From Prillingera fragicola (Eukaryota; Basidiomycota; Tremellomycetes; Trichosporonales; Trichosporonaceae), in NCBI GenBank assembly GCA_002335605.1, contig BEDY01000001.1, positions 1,488,001 through 1,552,000 on the forward strand: DNA of 64,000 nt. Reading direction: 5' to 3'. This document shows positions 56,127 to 64,000 of the stretch, piece after piece. The translations under genes were made by a program, and so were the position numbers. Under the pieces are notes generated by a model. That model ran no database searches. It saw only the letters and a list, made by a program, of their open reading frames with translations, and was not told where the DNA came from. How positions within the stretch are numbered: position 1 is the first letter of the stretch; the number at the start of each line of letters is the position of its first letter.

Positions 56127-58118
56127 TCAGAAGTACGCGTAGGACCGATTGTTCGACAATTCGGGAATGCTGCATGAATACTGGAGGCGACCATTGAGGC
56201 GACTCAGATCGGCACCGTGAGTGCTGAACGAGCCGACGGTGGACTCTTGAAAGGAGCCAGAGGTGCCAGAGTCATTGCTAGAAGTCGGTCCGGAGCTGTG
56301 AACGGGCACAGAGTCCCAACGTGATCCCGACGCATACAGTCCCTCGTATGGTGCCGAATGGTAGATGTGATCCTCTGCTCCAATGCTCAGAGAGGGAAGC
56401 AGGCTCTCTAGCACGTCAACGTGGTGTGACGGAGGCGACGCCTTGCTGGTCCCAACTATGGCAGTCCGCGCGTGCGAAACTGAAGGACTGCCTTCTTGCC
56501 GGCGGCGAAGTTCAGCTCGGCATTGCTCAATGTGCTGGAGAAGCGTCTCGTTGTCGACGCGGGTGTGGTTGGCCGTAGGATGTGGTAGAGTGGCTGGGAG
56601 ACCGGTCGCGCTGGCTGTGCGGTGAACGTCTCGAGATCCCACAGAGCGGTGGACCATATGATTCTTCTTGAACTGCTTCTGGTTCTGAGAACGGTTAGAT
56701 ATCTGTTGGCAATAGGAACTTCGTACCTCAGAGTCGGCAATACGGACTTGAAGCGGTTTGGTGCAGCCTGGCATGAGGACCTTGAGATCGAGCTGTTGGT
56801 CAGACCCACAGATTCTCTGAGGCTCACCATCTGGATTGCCGCTTCTGCTTGAGCCCTGCTCTGCAGTCTGGGATATCAATTACACGATAAGCTTTTATCA
56901 CGAACCGGACCATTGCAGTGCCTCGTCGATTGCCCAGGTCGTCGGTGAGAAATCGGAGCGAAGAGATAGTGTGAGGGGCAAACAGCTGGCGCATCTCCTG
57001 GACTGTCAGGTTGGATCACAAATCTTCTACCCTTACCTCCTCTGACGCATCGAGAGGGATCTCAGCGACATAGAGATTACTTGAGTGGGGATCCTCAAGG
57101 GCTCGTTGTTTGAGATGGGCTGTTTCCTTGCCGTACTGACAAGCAATACCCTTGGTTTGTAGGTGGGTCATGAAACGAGTTGCAGCGAGGCGCGAGTCAA
57201 ACCTAAAATGTCAGCTGCGAGATCTTGGGCCAAGCCCGCACATTACGAAAGCATAGCTGTGAGCGTTAGTAAGGCTCACGTCTACACACTCACTGTCGTC
57301 CGTAACCAGAGCTACCAAGCCCTTCTGGAAACATCTCAAAGGACTCTTGGCTTACCGAGCCGCTGTGTTCAACCTTGACCGAAACAACTCGGCCGTACAT
57401 CTGCCCGACATGCCGGAGGACATCTTCGTGGACATTAGGGCGAAGATCAGGAAGATACACTGGATGTCAACAAGGTACCTCGTGGTGAGTTGTATCTTGA
57501 CTAGGCCAGTGACTCACCATTGCGACCCTCTCCAATGTCGCTGTCGCGCCCAAAGTGCTGAATCTCTGTGATTCGTCCCTCATCAAGTTGGGGCTGGCTG
57601 GGTTGGTGGGAGTGCGCACTATGAGAAGCAGGAGAAGTGCACGTCTCCCCTGTGAGACTTGTTTCCACGTTGCTCTCTGCGAAGGAGTTGAAGAGTGTCG
57701 GGGCGTTGTGGTGATCACTCACCCCTTCCGCCGGAACAAGATGCCAGAGTGCAGCATGGACACGATCTCCGGGGTGCCTCTGCGTAGACGCGCCTGCGAT
57801 TTTGTCTGAAGCGCGAACGCCGAGCCCGGAAGGCCTGCCTTGCTCAGAGGATGAGTTCCTGGACTTTATAAGTGGGGGAGAAGAGTGGGTTTGTAGGGGG
57901 GTTTGCGTCGACTGAGGAAGGGTGGTCTTCCAGCCGGCACCAAGTCGCGATGGGGATGTCAGAGATTCCTCCACGGCTTGCTTCCCGGGCGCCATGGCCA
58001 GCAAGTTGTGCGAGTGGAGTGAGGAAGTGGTGCCACAATTGCCAGAGGAATACCTTGAGGTCAAAGGTAGAGAAAAGGTAGGTGCAGCTGGGTTGAGCGT
58101 TGCTGAGGGCGCTGGCAT
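56127..58118 (-). CDS. RNA-binding protein with two RRM-like domains (RBMS/MSSP-like)
   Basis: A multi-exon gene on the minus strand. The first exon (58118 to about 57519) is Ser/Pro-rich and disordered. RRM1 begins VYLPDLRPNVHEDVLRHVGQ then MYGRVVSVKVEHSG, with YAFV as its RNP1-like strand and FDSRLAATRFMTHLQTKGI as its last helix. RRM2 begins NLYVAEIPLDASEE, continues EMRQLFAPHTISSLRFLTDD and the RNP1-like RRGTAMVRF, and ends SRAQAEAAIQM. Next come LDLKVLMPGCTKPLQVRIAD, the post-RRM phrase (LQVRxADS) seen in RBMS-type proteins, then NQKQFKK and a Ser-rich tail. Start could also be the ATG at 57995. The splice pattern in the RRM part is my best reading; RRM1's RNP1 junction is the least certain. 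Confidence 0.7.
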
Positions 58119-59236
58119 TGACTGGAGTGGACTGGACGGGGCGTTAAGCAGTGGTAACAAACAAAGAGCCCAGCAGTGCGAATAAACGGAGCCCGCTGAA
58201 TAAAGCTTACTAGTTGCGCACTGTTTGAAGAGATGAAGCGAGGTCGAGCGTACGAGCGTATAGTAGAATGGAGATCTGAGGATAGAGAATGGCAAAGTGG
58301 CAAACAAAAGGACAGAGAAGGTTCAAGTGTGACTGAGTGAATGGAAGACGTAAAACGCGACTACCGCGGGGACTGGGTTACCTCGCGGTGGGGCCATGTT
58401 CACCGGCCCGCATACGCCGAGGGGGGTGGTCAGTGCACGGAGCACCCTCGCCGTCCGGGTGGCGAAATGCGGCAATGTCCACGCGCCCCTTCCATTTCAC
58501 TGACTGGTTTCCTGCTTTGGGCTTTGGGGCGTAGCACAGAAGTACAGAAGGATTGATCAGCGTGTGAGCAGCACAGCGTTCGGGCCGGACGCCACCGGCC
58601 GCGCCAGCAGCACCAACGCACGGGCCCCTTGGTCTGCAAAGCGCGTAGCCACGATCCGCCACGAGCCACGGGTCGGACAGGTCGTGGTGCCCGCACATTG
58701 GCGCATGGGCTCTGTGTTGTATGACCAGAGCAGGGACGGGGCCCGTGCACGGACATGTCAGCAAGTCCCATATAGCCAACTGGAGAAGGAAAATAGACGA
58801 GAGCGCCCGAGAGCTTGACAGACACACATCCGCGTTTATCGTTGTCGTCTGTTGACGCACATGGCAGGTAGCAATGGCTAAAGGAAGGCGGTCCAGCCGC
58901 GAGTATCCATTTATGTCGACAGGGCTGGGCAGTGGCGCGGGCCTGCCTCAAACCTCATCGTACCGGCCAGCATCGAATCACATTTGCCAGTCTCAACTCA
59001 ATCGGCAACACAGGCCATTCTGTGCAAGACGGCTCTCGCGCGCATGATGCTGCATCATGGCCGACACTGTTGTTTGCTGGCAATTCGAACCTTGGGACAC
59101 AGTGGAGTAAGCGTTCTGGGCAGTGATCATCTGTCAAATTAGCAGTCAGTGCCAAATCCACCCCCTAACCATCCACCCGTGAATCTGATGGTGTTCATGC
59201 CTAGTCTACTCGTCTCTGCCCAGCGCATTTTGCGGC
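58119..59236. other. Intergenic region
   Basis: 1.1 kb between two minus-strand genes: the RRM gene promoter on the left and the complex I gene 3' end on the right. GC-rich, with a few chance open frames that lack protein character. No tRNA or repeat recognised. Confidence 0.4.
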
Positions 59237-60008
59237 TCATGCCGCTGCCTCGGCCTCTGCCTGGGGCTTCTTGAAGAAGTGAAGTCGCCTTGCTTCCCGC
59301 TCCGGGCGAGGAAGAGACATGCGGTCGGTACCAGTGAGGGCACTGCCGGCAGCCTCGAAAGTGCCGACAAGAGTAGCCATTCCGATGCAAGCACCGGCGG
59401 CCATGGGAAGCGAGCGAGCTGCAAGGTTCAGTTCACATTCGCTCTCACTCAAACGACAAACACGCACCGCGGACACCAGCAACAAATCCAGCAGCGCAAC
59501 CACCAACCGCGCCATTCAGAGCGTCGTCGGTCTAAATCTAGTTAGCAAGTGGTTCCACGATAGACAGGTGGGACCTCACCTCACGAGTGTTGGCGGCAAA
59601 GGACTGAGTGAAAGAGAAGGCGAAGCCCATGGCAGCTGCACCGTCAGGTCTGTTACATCTTGGCGACAACATTGACACTCACCAAAGAGACCGATCGTTC
59701 CACCTGTGCGCGTAAAGATACCCATTGCTCCACGCTCGTGCCTGCGTAATGTCAGCCGCCAACAGCTCATGATCGGGCCGCAACGCTGCGCAAAGCCCGG
59801 TGAGGAATAGCCTCAATACGCACTTGTCAAGCGCATTCTGGACAGCGCTAACAAGAAGACCGACACCGGCCGACTCGAGGGTGACGCGCCCCGCAACGCC
59901 GAGGGTGTTGTGGGGGTGGAACAGGTGGGCGTGCTCGAGGGGAGCTGGCGCAAAGAAGGCCTTGGACGAAGCCGAAGCGGGGGGAAGGAGGGGGTTGGAG
60001 GCGGCCAT
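59237..60008 (-). CDS. NADH:ubiquinone oxidoreductase (complex I) 21.3 kDa-type subunit, Tim17 family (NDUFA11-like)
   Basis: Membrane-arm accessory subunit of mitochondrial complex I. Four to five small exons from ATG 60008 to TGA 59237, about 200 residues. The Tim17/22-like fold shows as successive Gly-rich helices: AGVGLLVSAVQNALDKHERG, AMGIFTRTGGTIGLF, AAMGFAFSFTQSFAANTRE, DDALNGAVGGCAAGFVAGV and LPMAAGACIGMATLVGTFEA AG. GAxGxFTRTGGTI and FAANxREKDD are typical of the fungal 21.3b subunit. Ends with HFFKKPQAEAEAAA. An in-frame ATG at 60089 would add 27 residues. Its presence implies a respiring fungus with complex I. Confidence 0.85.
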
Positions 60009-60472
60009 GGCTGAGCTGTGCGACGGACGAGGTTGCAAGTGGCTGGAGAGGACGTCTCGGACGCTGGTCGTATCTATGGTCATGGTCACCAGCTAGCCAA
60101 TGCACGACCGGGTGAAGCTACGCAGAGCAAGTGGACGTCGGAGTTGCCGGCGACATCAAGTGTGGCAGACTAGTGAGCCTGACATTTTTCCGGAAGTGCT
60201 TCAAGCGTTAGCCTGGACCGTGACGTACCTGTACCTGTCCGGCCAGCCGGTCGTCGCCGTGCATAGGACAGAACCCACCATCATCCTGTGGATGCCCCGA
60301 GACCACTTGTCCTTTTGCTCTCAACACGCCTTCAATCTCTAGTCTTACACGTCTTTCATACTTGACACCTTGCCTTTCTCAGCACTGTGCTGTCCTTTAT
60401 CTTCCTGCGTGTTTTGCCAACAAAGCTGCAGCAACACGCCCCCCCTCCTGGCCCCCACTCCCCTAGCCCACC
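60009..60472. promoter_or_regulatory. Divergent promoter region complex I subunit / UBC8
   Basis: 464 bp between opposite start codons. CT-rich leader before the UBC8 ATG (60360-60470). No clear TATA box. Confidence 0.35.
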
Positions 60473-61505
60473 ATGATAAGTGTCCTTGATAAGCAAGCCG
60501 TGTTATTTCCTCGGCAAGTGCTGACCTCTGTGAACAGTTCTCCAAAGCGTCGAGTTGACACCGACGTGATGAAGCTGTGAGTGTTTCGCTGCCGACTCGC
60601 TAGAGCCGAGGCGAACGTCCCCGCTCGTGCCATTCGTTGCCACCCGGCGAGCCAAACCGAGGTCTGAGCTGACTTTGGCCTCTCGCAATGCAGTCTCATG
60701 TCGGATTACCAAGTCACCCTCGTTAACAACAAGATGAGCGAGTTCTTTGTCAAGTTCTACGGACCGGCCGAGAGTGAGTCTGCTGCGCAGGCTGCCCTAG
60801 TGGTCGGTCGATTCGGGCCTCCACCGCAGTGTGGCATTTTGCTGTGGGGGTGGCGCAACGAGGCGTCATGCCATCTCCGATGAGCAGCTTAGTTGACCTG
60901 TGCAGCTCCGTTCGCCAAAGGTGTTTGGAAGATTCACGTCGAGCTGCCTGAGCAGTTCCCATACAAATCGCCAAGCATTGGCTTTATGAACAAGATCTTT
61001 CATCCGAACATTGACGAACTGTAAGTAGCATCGCTGATGCACAACCTGACCGTCTCAAGGAGTGGAAGCGTGTGTCTCGACGTTATCAACCAAACTTGGT
61101 CGCCAATGTTCGGTGAGATGCTTCTTTAATCTTTCTATGCACTTGCGCTGACGCGGAACAGAGCTCATCAACATCTTTGAGATCTTCCTTCCCCAGCTCC
61201 TCCGATACCCAAACCCCGCAGACCCTCTGAACGGCGAAGCTGCGGCTCTTCTCATGCGTGACCCAAAGGCGTACGCCAAGAAGGTTGAGACGTATGTGGA
61301 CAAGTATGCTTCTAACGAGGACGCCGACAATGCGGGAGACGACGACGGCGACGAGCCAATGTCTCGTTCCAACGGGGCGAAGGCGCGTAACGGGAACGGA
61401 CATACGAATGGGGATGCTGAGGAAGAGGACGACGAGGACGACAAGATGAGTGACATGGGTGAACTCAGCGACGGCGACGAGTTCATGGGAGAGATGGACG
61501 ACTAG
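60473..61505 (+). CDS. UBC8: Ubiquitin-conjugating enzyme E2 (UBC8/UBE2H)
   Basis: E2 that in yeast drives glucose-induced degradation of gluconeogenic enzymes with the GID ligase. Five exons: 60473-60576, 60694-60773, 60906-61020, 61060-61112 and 61162-61505. The core is unmistakable: [54 protein letters not shown], then [20 protein letters not shown] with the catalytic Cys, and [20 protein letters not shown]. The C terminus carries a long acidic extension ([21 protein letters not shown]) of the kind found in fungal UBC8. The first exon is open from ATG 60473 and adds 20 residues before SSPKRR, where homologues normally start M-SSP; see finding. Confidence 0.93.
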
Positions 61506-62165
61506 ACGCTTGCGTGCCTTCTGCAACACCGCCCTCCCCGCACTGCGTGCGTCTTGCATGTGCTCGCTCGCAAGGAGCAAGGCCACCAAGCCGAGACGCC
61601 GCTCACAACAATTGCCTCTTCATATCTATGTTGTATGGATTTCAGTCTTATCAGAGCAGAGTTGCGTTGAAGGAAGGCAAGGAAGCTAGCTGTGACTGCG
61701 ATCGTCGGCAGATTGTGCGTCACAAAGGTAGAGCCGCACAGGCTACTCCTGACAGAGGCTCGCCCTTGCGCCCATCGTGACGAACTCGGACCCCACGGCC
61801 TGACACCCTCATATATCACACAGTCAGCAAGGGGCTTCTAGCGCACCAGCGTTGTGATCTTGACACACCCCTAGGCACAAGAAGCGCACAGTTCACTTGA
61901 TGTCCGGACATCAAGGGAGACGCTAGCTACGGTAGCAGGCATGCTGCGTATACTTACGGTCGTGTCAGTCGCCCCAGGAACGCATTGTCTGATCCCACAC
62001 TCTTTGCACGTTCAAGCGCGACTTGCCAGTCATTCGCACAAATGATTGTGCCAGTACCGCTGCACTCAGTGGCCCAAGAGGCCCGTTTTCTACAGTTACG
62101 GTGAGTGTACGCTCTGCTCCACCTTCGTTGCTGACAGTTAAGTTCTCGCGATCACAACGGGGTGT
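61506..62165. other. Intergenic region upstream of the membrane-protein gene
   Basis: 660 bp between two + genes; UBC8 3' end and next promoter. An inverted pair TGTCCGGACA is present at about 61900-61909. Nothing else recognised. Confidence 0.35.
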
Positions 62166-63113
62166 ATGCATTTTCAGGAGGAAGGGATTGGTGCCCGGCT
62201 GACAGACAGTGAGGGCACGGTGGTGGCTGCCATTGTCCTTATCGTCCTGGGCTTCATCCTCATTGCCGCCGGAACTCTCTATGCGCTGGCCAGTCGTCAC
62301 ACCGGCCTGACACAGTACGAGGGAATCTTCTTTGACACTCGTCTTCTCGGGTCCAGGAGCGACAGCGTGTCCATTGCTTCCAGTAGCTGGCACGGCGTGC
62401 CAGACCGAGCCAGCATCTGGGAGTACTCTTTCAAGCCCGCAAAGCCAGCACAGGCTGCTCGACCTACCTCTCCACCACCATACATTGCGTACAACGGTCC
62501 TATCGAGCCTCCTCAACTGCCTTACCCTGATGTTGCCCAGCAGGAGCGCCCACTTCCCGACCTCCCTAACGCCCTGGGACTTACATTCGGTCATCGTAGC
62601 TCAACTCAAGGCCCCCAATACTCGAATCATCGAAGGCGCATGTCCACCTGCCAGCTCGATGAGATGTCTGCTCGTGTCAACTCTGTTATGAGTGACTTTA
62701 GCGCATTGTCCGAAACTTCGACTGGTCGTGGTTCAGCCAAACCCAAGGCGTCATCCCTCGGTGTGACTGCAGTGGCTTTCAACGCCCGGCGCAGCGCCGC
62801 TCGTCTTCTTCCACTTGACGATTGCCAGGTCTCTCTGTCCGCCGCTGTGAAAGAGGCTTCACCGAGCGCCAAAGCACCGCCAGCCCTCAGCCGCAGTCGT
62901 TCGGCTCGCCTACTCAGCGCCGCACGCAAGTTTGAGTCCAGCCGGAGTGCTTGCAAGGCTGGATCTCGCCTGTCGGAAGCTCCAACCCCTTCGCTGCCGA
63001 CCGTCCCTTCGCTGGTTCGCAGCGCAACGAGCAAATCAGTCAAGACTGTCCGTTTCGCTGGCCGCTCGCCCGCCGCCCCGTATCCTTTCACCGGCCATGG
63101 TCCCCCGCTGTGA
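62166..63113 (+). CDS. Hypothetical single-pass membrane protein
   Basis: Single exon, 315 residues. A short polar N terminus is followed by one strong transmembrane helix (TVVAAIVLIVLGFILIAAGT, residues ~18-41), then a Ser/Pro-rich cytosolic or luminal region with proline clusters (SPPPYIAYNGPIEPPQLPYP) and Ser/Arg repeats (SRSRSARLLSAARKFESSRS). No enzyme motif and no family recognised. No signal peptide cleavage site is evident, so a signal-anchor topology is likely. An upstream exon is possible, because the short MHFQ segment before the first acidic residues is followed by AG-rich sequence. Confidence 0.55.
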   Translation: MHFQEEGIGARLTDSEGTVVAAIVLIVLGFILIAAGTLYALASRHTGLTQYEGIFFDTRLLGSRSDSVSIASSSWHGVPDRASIWEYSFKPAKPAQAARPTSPPPYIAYNGPIEPPQLPYPDVAQQERPLPDLPNALGLTFGHRSSTQGPQYSNHRRRMSTCQLDEMSARVNSVMSDFSALSETSTGRGSAKPKASSLGVTAVAFNARRSAARLLPLDDCQVSLSAAVKEASPSAKAPPALSRSRSARLLSAARKFESSRSACKAGSRLSEAPTPSLPTVPSLVRSATSKSVKTVRFAGRSPAAPYPFTGHGPPL

Positions 63114-64000
63114 GCATCAGCTGGGCTATGCTTGTGAGCAATTAGTCGAGTGTACACAGTTAGCTGTACCACATTACTGGCCGTTTCCTGTACATTGTTA
63201 GTATTGCTGCCCCTGGTGGGTAAGCTTTTGACAAGTTGATGCATGCCACCAGAAGTAGCATGTCCGTGGTGGCCAGATGGCCGTGATACACCTCTAGGTT
63301 ATGTGTTGGTGTTTTGCTGATTTGGTTCCGGTAATCCGGAACTATTGTCAAGGCGCTGACGAGTCGTTCCGGCACTGCCACCGGACGAGGAGATTTGCGT
63401 CATGACCGTTCGGCTGCTGGCTCACCCTTGATTCCTATCATGGCTTTCCCCCAGTCTGCGAGCTGCGAGGGGCCAGCGGCCGGGCCAACAGACGGTGATC
63501 GGGAGGCCGTGGAGCACGCAGGGTACTGGGTACAGCGCACGATGCCGTGCCGTGCAGACGTGTCGTCGACCATCGGCCTCGACTCGGTCATCGGCCTGCC
63601 ACGATTAGGATCATTCCAAGGATGTCAGAGTCAGGGAAGCTTCTGGACCACAAATGTATGATTGCAACTAACTCCCCGCACCGCGTTAGAGTATCCACAA
63701 TTCTTCAATTCGCACCTCTCGTTTACATCACACATCTTCTGATCATCATCAAACTACTATTCGAAGTGGACCAAAGAACTTGCCAAGAGCAACCCGCACC
63801 CGTTCTTGAGTCCGCCTATAGATCACGTTGACGCCTGTGGCCAAGTGAGTATCTCCCATTGTGTTGTGGAGGCGTGGGACCACGCCCACCTTTGCCTGCC
63901 TCCGAAATCCCCAGCCAGCAGGCCGTGTTCGCCACCGTGGCGCGTCTCTGGTAGCCTCGCTTCGCACGTCCCCTTCCAACCCATTCAATCTCTTTTCGCC
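63114..64000. other. Intergenic sequence to the window end
   Basis: 887 bp after the membrane-protein stop. No convincing exon or RNA gene. The final 300 bp become CT/CCAC-rich, which may be a promoter or leader of a gene beyond the window. Confidence 0.35.

Overview
The window is nuclear DNA from a GC-rich, intron-rich basidiomycete fungus. Genes carry many short introns (about 35-165 nt, mostly GTNNGT ... CTNAC ... YAG). ATP-citrate lyase is one fused polypeptide, as in basidiomycetes and unlike ascomycetes. Protein style (fused ACL, UNC-50, NADH dehydrogenase 21.3 kDa-type subunit, Rab with a huge insert) points to Tremellomycetes, possibly Trichosporonales; that placement is inference. 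No virus, CRISPR array or intact transposon was seen.

Layout. 1-434: 3' end of an unrecognised gene. 645-5043: CoA-type Nudix hydrolase (-), mRNA decapping subunit DCP1 (+) and arsenite methyltransferase (+, probably of bacterial origin). 5044-8247: gene-poor stretch holding a broken RPB7 (RNA polymerase II subunit) relic and a likely BTB-family relic. 8248-11818: ATP-citrate lyase. 12238-12929: intron-containing tRNA-Leu(AAG) and tRNA-Thr(CGT). 13614-18692: mitochondrial carrier (+), histidine phosphatase (-), OMA1 protease (-). 18693-21058: a second decayed stretch with a tRNA-Lys(CTT) of unusual D-stem and a conserved fungal gene interrupted by one in-frame TGA. 21059-28826: RCC1 (-), V-ATPase subunit C, a xylitol/sorbitol-type dehydrogenase, SURF4/Erv29. 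28979-34907: hypothetical gene (-) divergent from cohesin factor PDS5 (+). 37243-42328: giant Rab-like GTPase (+) facing pyruvate decarboxylase (-). 42884-54724: four + genes: UNC-50/GMH1, a WW/RGG-rich protein, a GRAM-TBC-EF-hand RabGAP and a Ser/Thr-rich membrane protein. 54963-60008: three - genes (small mitochondrial protein, two-RRM protein, complex I Tim17-family subunit). 60473-63113: UBC8-type E2 and a single-pass membrane protein.

Most genes are housekeeping and not an operon-like unit. Loose themes are acetyl-CoA/carbon metabolism (ACL, PDC, polyol dehydrogenase, CoA Nudix), mitochondria (carrier, OMA1, complex I subunit) and vesicle traffic (SURF4, UNC-50, TBC RabGAP, Rab-like GTPase). 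The oddest items are the split Rab fold, the nonsense-interrupted conserved gene beside an atypical tRNA-Lys, the RPB7 relic, the 25-nt exon that carries the Nudix FPGG motif, and the arsenite methyltransferase with a possible 33-nt in-frame intron and a palindrome in its promoter.
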